Origin: Nitrososphaera sp.
GTDB lineage: Archaea; Thermoproteota; Nitrososphaeria; Nitrososphaerales; Nitrososphaeraceae
Direction: 5' to 3'
NCBI GenBank assembly: GCA_025929855.1
Contig: JAICPK010000016.1
Location: 1 to 11,709 of the forward strand
DNA length: 11,709 nucleotides
The notes under the pieces were generated by a model. That model searched no databases, had not been told where the DNA came from, and saw only the letters and a list, made by a program, of their open reading frames with translations. A program made the position numbers and the translations under genes. Of this stretch, positions 1 to 6,479 are shown piece after piece. Position 1 is the stretch's first letter. Each line of letters opens with the position of its first letter.

Positions 1-897
1 TATAGAAATTTCAACATTAAAATGACCTGCATTTGCCAAGATTGCGCCGTCTTTCATCTTCGCAATGTCCTTGTCAATAATGACATCCTTGCAACCTGTC
101 GTCGTGATGAAAACATCGCCTATTTCGGCTGCCTTTTCCATCTTGGTCACAGCATAGCCGTCCATCTTAGCTTTAAGGGCAGCTATAGGATCAACTTCTG
201 TAACAATGACATTTGCACCAAGGCCAGCCGCACGCCGGGAAATGCCTTTGCCCACGTGGCCATAGCCTGCAACAATCACATTCTTACCCGCAATTAGAAT
301 GTTAGTCGCGCGTATTATACCATCCAAGGCTGACTGGCCAGTGCCATAAATGTTGTCAAAGTCGTGTTTTGTTTCAGCGTCATTAACAGCAATAATTGGA
401 TACGTCAGCTTGCCCGCCTTTTGCATAGCCCGCAACCTGATGACGCCAGTAGTTGTTTCTTCTGTACCTCCTCTTATTGAGTTAAAATTTTTCTTGTGCA
501 TTTCAACAGTCAGATCAGCGCCGTCGTCAATAGTGACATGTGGTTCGATCATCATGGCAGAATGTATATCATCATAATATTCCTGCTGCGTGACGCCTCT
601 GCTTGCAAATATCGAAATACCTTCATCCTGAGCTAAGGAGGCAGCAACATCATCCTGTGTACTCAATGGATTGCAGCCACACCATGCCAGCTCGGCCCCG
701 GCAGCCTTGAGAGTCCTAACAAGGACTCCGGTTTCCTTTGTAACGTGTAGACATCCAGCAACCCTTATCCCTTTGAGAGGCTTGGTTTCTTCGTATTTCT
801 GACGCAGTGCAACCAGTACAGGCATGTGGGCTTCTGCCCAATCGATACGGTTCTTGCCTTCCTTGGCAAGTGTGATGTCTTTGATGCGAAATTCCAT
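1..897 (-). CDS. ahcY: S-adenosylhomocysteine hydrolase (adenosylhomocysteinase), N-terminal part, cut by the window edge
   Basis: The enzyme hydrolyses S-adenosylhomocysteine to adenosine and homocysteine with bound NAD, clearing the by-product of SAM-dependent methylation in the cytosol. Translating the minus strand from ATG at 897 gives 299 residues without a stop, so the gene runs off the left edge and lacks roughly the last 110-120 residues of the family. Visible hallmarks are the substrate-side CLHVTKET segment (residues 49-56, with the conserved His51), IDDGAD (123-128), the GGTEETTTGV segment (143-152), the NDAETKHDFDN/YGTGQS core (172-188, with Lys177 and Asp181 at the catalytic positions) and the NAD-binding glycine loop GYGHVGKG (211-218). 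The phosphoribosyltransferase gene lies 34 bases upstream on the same strand. A TATA-like box in that gap suggests its own leaderless start at 897. Identity is close to certain from these motifs. Confidence 0.96.
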   Translation of the reverse strand, partial: MEFRIKDITLAKEGKNRIDWAEAHMPVLVALRQKYEETKPLKGIRVAGCLHVTKETGVLVRTLKAAGAELAWCGCNPLSTQDDVAASLAQDEGISIFASRGVTQQEYYDDIHSAMMIEPHVTIDDGADLTVEMHKKNFNSIRGGTEETTTGVIRLRAMQKAGKLTYPIIAVNDAETKHDFDNIYGTGQSALDGIIRATNILIAGKNVIVAGYGHVGKGISRRAAGLGANVIVTEVDPIAALKAKMDGYAVTKMEKAAEIGDVFITTTGCKDVIIDKDIAKMKDGAILANAGHFNVEISI

Positions 898-920
898 TCA
901 ATTTTGACAATATTAATGCC

Positions 921-927
921 ATATATT
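921..927 (-). promoter_or_regulatory. TATA-like box for the adenosylhomocysteinase gene
   Basis: On the minus strand the short gap between the two genes contains AATATAT, centred about 27 bases before the ATG at 897. This is the spacing expected for a leaderless archaeal transcript starting at or next to the ATG. No clear Shine-Dalgarno sequence precedes that ATG. The box may supplement read-through from the upstream gene. It is inferred from sequence and spacing only. Confidence 0.4.
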
Positions 928-931
928 AGTT

Positions 932-1573
932 CTACAGCAATAGTCCTCTTGAACGCATAATCTGAGTCACCCGATCGTCAGACACTGGTCCAAACTCTTC
1001 ATAAAACTGTCCGACTGATCCGAAATCGTGTGGCATGTGCAGCACTATAATAGAATCGGACTCCTGTTCTAGCACTTCCACAGATTGAGAAGGCGCGACT
1101 GGAACTGCGATAGTGAGGGTTGATGGATGATGCTTTCTTGCCCATCTTGCAGTAGCAATGACTGTAGCACCTGTGGCAATGCCATCATCAATTATGATTA
1201 CGTTTTTGCCTGCAATGTTATAACTAAGACCTGGCTTTCTGTATGCTGCAGATCTGCGCATGATTTCCGCAACCTGGCGTATCCTTTCGCTTTCGATGTA
1301 GTTCTGTGGTATTCGCAGCGCATTTACAATATATCTATTAATATATGAAGTACCATCCTCCATCACTGCTCCTATAGCAAGTTCTTCGTTCTCTGGTGCT
1401 CCAAGCTTTCTTGGTATGACAATGTCAAAGTCTGCGGCAAGCTTCTTGGCTACAATATCCGCTAGTAGGACGCCTCCCCGCGGAATGCCGAGTACTATCG
1501 CAGGGGTATATCCATGCTCCGCCAGCCTTTCTGCAAGGAGATTGCCAGCCTCAATCCTATCGCGGAACTTCAT
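932..1573 (-). CDS. Predicted phosphoribosyltransferase (COG1926-like)
   Basis: A 213-residue type I phosphoribosyltransferase fold. The PRPP-binding loop is clear at residues 125-137 (hydrophobic strand, then DDGIATGAT), and a GIPRGGV segment at 29-35 matches the pyrophosphate-binding loop region seen in predicted phosphoribosyltransferases of the COG1926 type. The substrate base cannot be read from sequence; family members are mostly annotated only as predicted phosphoribosyltransferases. It lies 34 bases upstream of ahcY on the same strand. That makes a link to recycling of adenosine or adenine released from S-adenosylhomocysteine conceivable, but this is only inference from position. The ATG at 1573 has a TATA-like box about 26 bases upstream and no Shine-Dalgarno, so it is probably translated from a leaderless message. 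Confidence 0.85.
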   Translation of the reverse strand: MKFRDRIEAGNLLAERLAEHGYTPAIVLGIPRGGVLLADIVAKKLAADFDIVIPRKLGAPENEELAIGAVMEDGTSYINRYIVNALRIPQNYIESERIRQVAEIMRRSAAYRKPGLSYNIAGKNVIIIDDGIATGATVIATARWARKHHPSTLTIAVPVAPSQSVEVLEQESDSIIVLHMPHDFGSVGQFYEEFGPVSDDRVTQIMRSRGLLL

Positions 1574-1595
1574 AACATGATTTCTCTTACTACAG

Positions 1596-1602
1596 TTTTA
1601 AG
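1596..1602 (-). promoter_or_regulatory. TATA-like box for the phosphoribosyltransferase gene
   Basis: On the minus strand CTTAAAA is centred about 26 bases before the ATG at 1573. That is the spacing of an archaeal TATA box driving a leaderless transcript. Seen as sequence and spacing only; not tested. Confidence 0.45.
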
Positions 1603-1787
1603 TCTTAGTTGTTATAGGCATTTTCAATACAGGAATTGGTTGGCAGGCAGGCACACTTTCGATATTGGAGCCTCGATATAACAAAACCCATTAAGTCGCC
1701 TCTTACTGCTTTTCTCTGTTTGGAAAAGAATGCAAAACACAAAACTTGAATGTGTCTATTTATCCTCAAGGCATAATCTGCGAAAAC

Positions 1788-1793
1788 TATAAT
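1788..1793 (+). promoter_or_regulatory. TATA-like box for the LOG-like protein gene
   Basis: CTATAA is centred about 29 bases before a GTG at 1820 but only about 17 bases before the first possible start, TTG at 1808. If it is the TATA box, the transcript starts near 1816-1818 and the GTG is the real start. A second AT-rich candidate (CTATTTATC, about 1756-1764) is farther away. Confidence 0.35.
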
Positions 1794-1819
1794 TCTGACA
1801 ATGATTATTGCTCAGGCCT

Positions 1820-2332
1820 GTGCGCAAGCTACAGATTGCTGTGATTGGCTATAATAAGGACAGATGTACTGACATTGCAAGCAACATGGCATATGAGGTG
1901 GGCAAGGAAATAGCATGTGCTGGGGCAGTGCTGATCTGTGGAGGGCTTGGCGGTGTGATGGAATCTGCATGCAAGGGAGCAAAAGAATACGGCGGCACCA
2001 CAGTTGGGATAATACCGCAGGAGGAGTTCTTGTATGCAAATGAATATTGCGACATCGTGGTATGCACTGGCATAGGCTATGCAAGAGATTTTGTCGTTGC
2101 ATCCTCTGCCGATGGAATAATCGCAGTGGGTGGCGGCGTAGGAACGCTCATTGAGCTAGGTGTTGGCTACATGACTAAGAAGACAATGGTAGCCATATCG
2201 GGAAGCGGAGGTGTAGCAGATATTTATGGGGGTAAATATTTGGATGAGCGCAACAGAGTCTCAATAACTGTTGCAAAAGATGCAAAGACAGCAGTGGAAA
2301 TGATACTTGCTACTACTGTGAAAGCAAGATGA
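1820..2332 (+). CDS. LOG-like Rossmann-fold protein (TIGR00725 type, putative nucleotide-binding)
   Basis: About 170 residues with the SLOG/LOG Rossmann-like fold. An N-terminal strand (LQIAVIG) is followed by a CGGLGGVMES loop (about residues 40-49) and the signature ARDFVVASSADGIIAVGGGVGTLIEL, in which GGGVGTLIE (104-112) takes the place of the PGGxGTxxE motif of true cytokinin-activating LOG hydrolases. The leading Pro is replaced by Gly, as in the TIGR00725 subgroup, whose biochemical role is not established. A nucleotide or nucleotide-sugar ligand is likely from the fold. The open frame begins at TTG 1808, but GTG 1820 gives a start (MRKLQIAVIG) that fits the family and the TATA spacing. 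It is a single gene whose end lies 10 bases from the end of the convergent dehydrogenase gene. Cleavage of nucleoside monophosphates should not be assumed. Confidence 0.85.
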   Translation: MRKLQIAVIGYNKDRCTDIASNMAYEVGKEIACAGAVLICGGLGGVMESACKGAKEYGGTTVGIIPQEEFLYANEYCDIVVCTGIGYARDFVVASSADGIIAVGGGVGTLIELGVGYMTKKTMVAISGSGGVADIYGGKYLDERNRVSITVAKDAKTAVEMILATTVKAR

Positions 2333-2342
2333 GTCGGAAGAA

Positions 2343-3497
2343 CTACTGATCTTGATATTTGACCAAGTATGGATCAGGATCATAGAATGGCCCATATTTT
2401 GCAGCCAAGTCTTGTAGACTGCGAACGATATTTTTGACACCAAATTCTTGTACTGTAGTGAATAGTTCCTTTTTCAACCCCATGCCAAGCTTGAGCGCCT
2501 TTTCCAAATCTTCTTTGCTGCACACGCCATTTGAAATAAGCCACGCAGCGTTGTTGGCAGCCACTCCGATCAGCGCAGTTGGATTGTACTTTGTAGCCTC
2601 TTGCTCTGTCAGGTTTATGCGCTCGTACTTATCGCCTTTATATTCAAAAAAGCCCTTGCCTGACTTTTGGCCTAGATTCTTTTCGTCAAACAACTGCTTT
2701 ATCTTGGGATGGGGCCTGATGACCTTCTTGTCTCGAGAATGCATCTCAACGGTTGCTTTGTGTATCACGTCAATGCCACTATAGTCGGCAAGCTCAAATA
2801 TCCCCATTGGGAATGATAACTTGAATTTGACTGCTGAGTCAATGGTAGTCATTGGAACGTTGTCTCTTTCTTGGCTGTAGACAGCTTCGTGAACAAGTGG
2901 TATAAAGATGCGGTTGACAATAAAGCCAGCGACATCTTTTTTACAGAGCACTGCTTGCTTACCAAGCTTCTGCACAAGACCTGTTGCCATGTCAATCATA
3001 CTTTGGTTGGTTTTGTTGCCAGGTATCACTTCGACTAACGGCATCAGCTGTGGTGGATTGAAAAAGTGAAGGCCGACAAATCGCTCTGGCCTGCTTGTAA
3101 GTGCAGCCATTTCTGTAATTGGAAGAGTGCTTGTGTTTGAAGCATAAAGCGTCGTGCTCTCTGCAAGGCTGTCAACCTCTCCATATACCTTCCTTTTCAA
3201 GTTCATGTCCTCTGGCACTGCTTCAATGAGTAGGTCTGTACCTTTAAGAGCCTGTTCCAAGTCAACTACTGGTGTGATTCTAGCGAAGATCCTGTCCGCT
3301 TCTGTCTGTGACAGCTTCTGCTTTTCAACTAGTTTGTTGAGTGACCATCTTATCTTCTCCATTGCTTTGTCAAGAAAAGACTGCTCGATGTCGCGCAAGG
3401 TTACATTGTAGCCGGCCATTGCAGATACCTGAGCAATGCCATGGCCCATAATACCAGACCCAAGTATGGTTATCTTATTGATTGTTGAGAGTGACAT
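2343..3497 (-). CDS. hbd: 3-hydroxyacyl-CoA (3-hydroxybutyryl-CoA) dehydrogenase with two C-terminal domains
   Basis: A 384-residue NAD(P)-dependent dehydrogenase that oxidises a 3-hydroxyacyl-CoA to the 3-oxoacyl-CoA. The N-terminal Rossmann domain starts with GSGIMGHGIA (about 13-22). The family catalytic and substrate residues appear as Ser120 (ASNTS), His144 (LHFFNPP), Glu156 (LVEVIPG) and Asn195 (FIVNR). A first 3HCDH C-terminal domain covers roughly 188-286, and a second, shorter copy covers roughly 305-372, making it about 100 residues longer than bacterial Hbd (near 280). In ammonia-oxidising archaea, proteins of this kind serve as (S)-3-hydroxybutyryl-CoA dehydrogenase in the 3-hydroxypropionate/4-hydroxybutyrate cycle; a fatty-acid or amino-acid degradation role is the alternative. 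No other cycle gene is nearby. It is divergent from the nuclease-like gene, with a TATA-like box about 31 bases upstream of its ATG. Confidence 0.93.
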   Translation of the reverse strand: MSLSTINKITILGSGIMGHGIAQVSAMAGYNVTLRDIEQSFLDKAMEKIRWSLNKLVEKQKLSQTEADRIFARITPVVDLEQALKGTDLLIEAVPEDMNLKRKVYGEVDSLAESTTLYASNTSTLPITEMAALTSRPERFVGLHFFNPPQLMPLVEVIPGNKTNQSMIDMATGLVQKLGKQAVLCKKDVAGFIVNRIFIPLVHEAVYSQERDNVPMTTIDSAVKFKLSFPMGIFELADYSGIDVIHKATVEMHSRDKKVIRPHPKIKQLFDEKNLGQKSGKGFFEYKGDKYERINLTEQEATKYNPTALIGVAANNAAWLISNGVCSKEDLEKALKLGMGLKKELFTTVQEFGVKNIVRSLQDLAAKYGPFYDPDPYLVKYQDQ

Positions 3498-3524
3498 TAT
3501 AACGTAAGCATGGCCGTTGGGGAA

Positions 3525-3531
3525 TTTTTAA
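3525..3531 (-). promoter_or_regulatory. TATA-like box for the 3-hydroxyacyl-CoA dehydrogenase gene
   Basis: On the minus strand TTAAAAA is centred about 31 bases before the ATG at 3497, which would give a leader of only a few bases. It shares the 89-base divergent intergenic region with the promoter of the nuclease-like gene. Confidence 0.4.
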
Positions 3532-3551
3532 TGTTGCTAATTGAGCATCAT

Positions 3552-3559
3552 CTTTAAAA
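3552..3559 (+). promoter_or_regulatory. TATA-like box for the nuclease-like gene
   Basis: CTTTAAAA is centred about 31 bases before TTG 3587. An in-frame TAA at 3584-3586 directly precedes that TTG, so 3587 is the earliest possible start, and the box spacing supports its use on a nearly leaderless message. Confidence 0.4.
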
Positions 3560-3586
3560 CCATACTTGACTATATTGTTGTGATAA

Positions 3587-4243
3587 TTGGATTTACAGCG
3601 CTTTGTTGCAGACGTGACATCGCTTTCTGGCAGAATGTCAGCTGGCGAGCCTGAAGAAACAGTAGAGAGAATGAACTTTGTAAAAAATAGACTCATCGAG
3701 CTCTATATGAGAAACCTTGTCAAAATAAATCATTCAGCGATGGAGCTTGTATGCGCCAAGCACCTGATCCGCTACGGCTATAAGGTTGACGTGGAGAAGC
3801 AGTTGACAGATATTTTGATCTGTGATGTGTATGCGGAAAAGGGAGATGGCGCAGCCATTGTTGAAATTGAGACAGGCTTTATTCCACCTGAGCACGCACT
3901 CGATCCACTGTCCTACTATGCTGCAAGGATTGCAAGCAAGATAGCACGCTACAGCAAGTATGCAAATCAATTCGTCTTGGCGACTCCTCCTGTCAGCATC
4001 CTTCCGATACCTGCCCTGTTCAGGCGTCCACCTCGTGACAGAAGACCGAGTGAAATCAAAAAAGTCAAAGTATTGTGTGATAAATATTACAAGAATCCAC
4101 CTGTGACTGAAGAGGAGATTCTAAACGGCCGGCTACACATAACATACATCATAAATATTGATGCAGGTAAGGTAGTTGAGATGGACATCGATTCATACTT
4201 TGAGCAAGTGGGCGGCATGTTGTCTACCTGCATGGATCTATGA
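3587..4243 (+). CDS. Conserved-looking protein with a PD-(D/E)XK nuclease-like pattern, function unknown
   Basis: I do not recognise a named family for this 218-residue protein. The predicted layout resembles the PD-(D/E)XK nuclease core. A helix (about 46-62) carries Glu53; strands at about 65-70 and 76-82 flank Asp75 and Asp80; a third strand contains VEIETG (92-97), where Glu93 and Glu95 would occupy the (D/E)-x-K position; a helix (about 109-124, with Arg and Lys) and a strand (QFVLATPP, 128-135) follow. The usual catalytic Lys is replaced by Glu95, so activity is uncertain. A basic, proline-rich stretch (146-154) comes next. There is no signal peptide or membrane segment. The gene uses a TTG start and ends 6 bases inside the end of the convergent SF2 helicase gene. 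A joint role with the helicase in DNA repair or processing is inference from position only. Confidence 0.7.
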   Translation: MDLQRFVADVTSLSGRMSAGEPEETVERMNFVKNRLIELYMRNLVKINHSAMELVCAKHLIRYGYKVDVEKQLTDILICDVYAEKGDGAAIVEIETGFIPPEHALDPLSYYAARIASKIARYSKYANQFVLATPPVSILPIPALFRRPPRDRRPSEIKKVKVLCDKYYKNPPVTEEEILNGRLHITYIINIDAGKVVEMDIDSYFEQVGGMLSTCMDL

Positions 4244-5542
4244 GAATTTTGTGATAGTCTTTTGACCATGCGTAGGCCTCTTGCCCTTTGAGATGCGAAC
4301 CGTCGCAGTTCTTTCATCTGCCTTTTCAACTGCCGCTCTGACGACTTTTAGCACATTATCATCTTTGGTACCGCTAACGTATACTACATATATGAGCGCC
4401 TGATCCTTTCCATCTACTTTCCTTACAACCCGTCCAATCCTCTGCGCCACCTGATTCATGTTAGACGTGCTTGCAATAATTATTGCAATGCCGACTTGCG
4501 GTACATCGTATCCAATTTCAAGTGTGTGCACTGACAGTAATGGAAAATAATCTTTACCCCAGCCTTCCAAGATCTCCTTCCTCTCCTTTGGTTTGATTCC
4601 ATTGTGTATTGTTTGCGCTGGTATCCCATTTGCTTCCAATATTGCCTTTAGTTGTTGAATTGAGTCGATAGTTTCACTAAAGATCATGATGCGCTCGCCT
4701 GTATGCCTCTTGACCAGATCAGCTGCCTTGAGTAGCTTCTGTCTAGTAACACTGAGCAATTCTTTGCGTTTTCGCACATGAGCAAACCATATTTTTGCCA
4801 TTGATGCCCGCGATCCGCCACGCATTAGTATCTTAGTCATCTTCCCAGGATCATAGGCTTGAAGCTTTCTCGATATGTCCTTTATTGCTGCACTTGCGTC
4901 ATCATAACTTTTTTGCTCTTGTGATGTAAAGCTAACTTCCACTGGTTTGACGATTGGCTTAGCGAGCCTGCCATCCGTGACTGCATCTTTGATCATGTAT
5001 TTCTTTACAGGCGGAACAACAGTTAGGATTGTTTGATATTTTGGGTCCTTTTCATTTATGGTCGCAGTAAGCCCTAGAATCGCCTTGCGCGAATCTTCTA
5101 CAATAATATCGAAGATGGTGTCAAATGCAACTGCGCTTTCGCTGACAAGATGGACTTCATCGAGTACTACCATGTTAGCACTTCTTATCAGGTTGTAATT
5201 ATTGATGGCGCTCTGATATGTACTGATGGTGATCTCTCTAACGTCCTTGCGCTCTCCGTAGTAAATGCCGATGTGGTCATCAGAAATGCCATAACGCCGC
5301 AGACGCCTAACATTTTGCTCTATCAGCACTATCCTTGGAACAAGAAACAATATTGTAAAATGATCCTGTCCTGACAGCTTTGCTGCCCATCTTGCACACT
5401 CAAATGCGATCTCGGTCTTACCGGTGCCGGTGCTAAAGATGACAGATCCACGGCAGCCATTGTCAATCCATGCTTTGGCAGCCTCCAGCTGATCCTTTTT
5501 TAACTCAAATGGAAAATGCATTGTAGATATCGCTGGCGGCAT
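4238..5542 (-). CDS. DEVH-box superfamily 2 helicase (XPB-like / COG1061 type)
   Basis: An ATP-dependent nucleic-acid helicase or translocase of about 434 residues. With the ATG at 5542 as residue 1, Walker A is STGTGKTE (37-44), motif II is DEVH (128-131), motif III is LTAT (158-161), motif IV is near IMIFSE (295-300), and motif VI is QRIGRVVR (377-384). A Lys/Arg-rich helical insert lies between the two RecA domains (about 205-285). The DEVH box, the QRxGRxxR motif and the overall size resemble archaeal XPB-like helicases, but an obvious N-terminal damage-recognition domain is missing. The open frame reaches TTG 5560. ATG 5542 is preferred because a TATA-like box lies 26 bases upstream of it; ATG 5521 is also possible. 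The gene is divergent from tsr3 and convergent with the nuclease-like gene. DNA repair, transcription-coupled processing or defence are all possible roles; none is demonstrated. Confidence 0.88.
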   Translation of the reverse strand: MPPAISTMHFPFELKKDQLEAAKAWIDNGCRGSVIFSTGTGKTEIAFECARWAAKLSGQDHFTILFLVPRIVLIEQNVRRLRRYGISDDHIGIYYGERKDVREITISTYQSAINNYNLIRSANMVVLDEVHLVSESAVAFDTIFDIIVEDSRKAILGLTATINEKDPKYQTILTVVPPVKKYMIKDAVTDGRLAKPIVKPVEVSFTSQEQKSYDDASAAIKDISRKLQAYDPGKMTKILMRGGSRASMAKIWFAHVRKRKELLSVTRQKLLKAADLVKRHTGERIMIFSETIDSIQQLKAILEANGIPAQTIHNGIKPKERKEILEGWGKDYFPLLSVHTLEIGYDVPQVGIAIIIASTSNMNQVAQRIGRVVRKVDGKDQALIYVVYVSGTKDDNVLKVVRAAVEKADERTATVRISKGKRPTHGQKTITKFS

Positions 5543-5563
5543 GCAACAAATGCAAGTCAAGCG

Positions 5564-5571
5564 AATAAAAA
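5564..5571 (-). promoter_or_regulatory. TATA-like box for the helicase gene
   Basis: On the minus strand TTTTTATT is centred about 26 bases before ATG 5542. It is far too close to the upstream TTG at 5560 to serve it, which is the reason for preferring 5542 as the helicase start. It abuts the tsr3 box on the other strand. Confidence 0.45.
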
Positions 5572-5578
5572 CTTTAAT
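5572..5578 (+). promoter_or_regulatory. TATA-like box for tsr3
   Basis: CTTTAAT is centred about 28 bases before the ATG at 5603, consistent with a leaderless message. It lies directly next to the minus-strand box of the divergent helicase gene. Confidence 0.45.
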
Positions 5579-5602
5579 GATCTTGGCTAAACATGATATA
5601 GT

Positions 5603-6136
5603 ATGAAGCCGCTAATTTACATGCTTCACCAGGACGATCCCTCCAAGTGTACTGCAGCCAAGCTGGTCAGGTTTCGCTTAGCAACGCCCGTCAAGTTTAT
5701 CTCAAGGACTACTATCGTGCTTAACCCGTTCTCAGAGGCTCCTGTTTTGAGACACGACCGTACAATGGCAGATTCTGTATGTGCTATTGACTGCTCATGG
5801 GAGCGCGCAGACGAGGTGCTAAAACATCACCGCCTTGCCGCTCAGGGAATAGCGAGAAGGCTTCCTGCGATGCTGGCTGCAAACCCAACTAACTATGCCA
5901 AGCTGGACAAGCTATCGAGCGTAGAGGCACTTGCAGGCGCCCTATACATCTTGAATGAAAAAGAACTTGCGGCAAAAATGATGGACAAGTTCAAGTGGGG
6001 CCATACATTTCTTGAGCTAAATGCTAACCTTCTACACGACTATGCAGATGCAGAAAAAGAAGAGCAAGTGGTTGAGCTGGAAAAGGAGTACTTTCCTCAA
6101 CTGGTAAGAAATTACTTTAGGAAGACTAGTAAGTAA
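5603..6136 (+). CDS. tsr3: 16S rRNA aminocarboxypropyltransferase Tsr3
   Basis: Tsr3 transfers the 3-amino-3-carboxypropyl group of S-adenosylmethionine to a uridine-derived base in small-subunit rRNA during ribosome maturation. The 177-residue length is normal for archaeal members. Family signatures are the N-terminal domain ending in LNPFSEAPVLRHDR (40-53), the DCSW motif (63-66), the LPAMLAANPTNYA segment (87-99) immediately followed by KLSSVEALAGALYI (103-116), and the late FKWGHTFLELN segment (130-140). The C-terminal tail is charged and probably helical. The ATG has no Shine-Dalgarno but does have a well-placed TATA-like box. The next feature downstream is the RNase P RNA gene, 40 bases away, so two RNA-maturation genes are neighbours. 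The modified position is not readable from this window. Confidence 0.93.
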   Translation: MKPLIYMLHQDDPSKCTAAKLVRFRLATPVKFISRTTIVLNPFSEAPVLRHDRTMADSVCAIDCSWERADEVLKHHRLAAQGIARRLPAMLAANPTNYAKLDKLSSVEALAGALYILNEKELAAKMMDKFKWGHTFLELNANLLHDYADAEKEEQVVELEKEYFPQLVRNYFRKTSK

Positions 6137-6146
6137 CAACAACTAG

Positions 6147-6155
6147 TTTTAATAT
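6147..6155 (+). promoter_or_regulatory. TATA-like box for the RNase P RNA gene
   Basis: TTTTAATAT is centred about 26 bases before the predicted 5' end of the RNA at about 6177. The spacing agrees independently with the 5' edge found from the P1 stem pairing. Confidence 0.5.
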
Positions 6156-6176
6156 CAATTCTGTCCATTAATACTT

Positions 6177-6462
6177 AGTGTGAGCTAGTGAGTGGGTTAC
6201 TCGAAAGAGAGGAAACTCCTCCCTCACTGCAGGCACCCGAATTAGCGATAATTAGTCGGAGACGGCTGGCAACGGAACAGAAAAGATATCCAGTCAGAAT
6301 GCCACGATGATGGTGAATAGCCTGAGGTCTCTGATACTGGAATGAAACTGCCGACCCGGGTGGAGCAAGGCTAAATAGAGCACAAGGTCCTGCACCTGCT
6401 CCGGTTGGCTGCTTAGCGGAATCCCACCTAGAACAGAAGGAGAGTTATTGCTGGCACGCACT
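6177..6462 (+). ncRNA. rnpB: RNase P RNA (archaeal type)
   Basis: Catalytic RNA of RNase P, which removes the 5' leader of precursor tRNAs. The terminal P1 stem forms between 6177-6188 and 6451-6462: twelve paired positions with one A-A mismatch and two G-T wobbles, fixing both ends and a length of about 286 nt. Conserved core elements are readable in order: GAGGAAACTCC near 6207 (the P4 5' strand region), ACAGAAAAG near 6278, the CCGACCCGGGTGGAGCAAGG region near 6352-6371, and GAACAGAAGGAGAG near 6431-6444 (the P4 3' strand region). No protein frame of note covers this stretch. It lies 40 bases after tsr3 on the same strand and has its own TATA-like box. The exact processed ends need mapping. 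Confidence 0.92.
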
Positions 6463-6479
6463 ATAGTTTATCAAAACTT

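Noticed and set aside
22..577. Open frames on the + strand across the left edge
   Set aside because: They run antisense to a clear adenosylhomocysteinase frame with all family motifs and have low-complexity, unrecognisable translations.
716..922. Short minus-strand open frame overlapping the start of ahcY
   Set aside because: It is a shifted frame of the ahcY N-terminal coding region; the in-frame translation matches adenosylhomocysteinase perfectly.
4238..5542. Assignment of the helicase and nuclease-like pair as XPB-Bax1
   Set aside because: The partner is about half the expected length of Bax1, lacks the usual catalytic Lys and is convergent rather than co-directional; only a loose analogy is justified.
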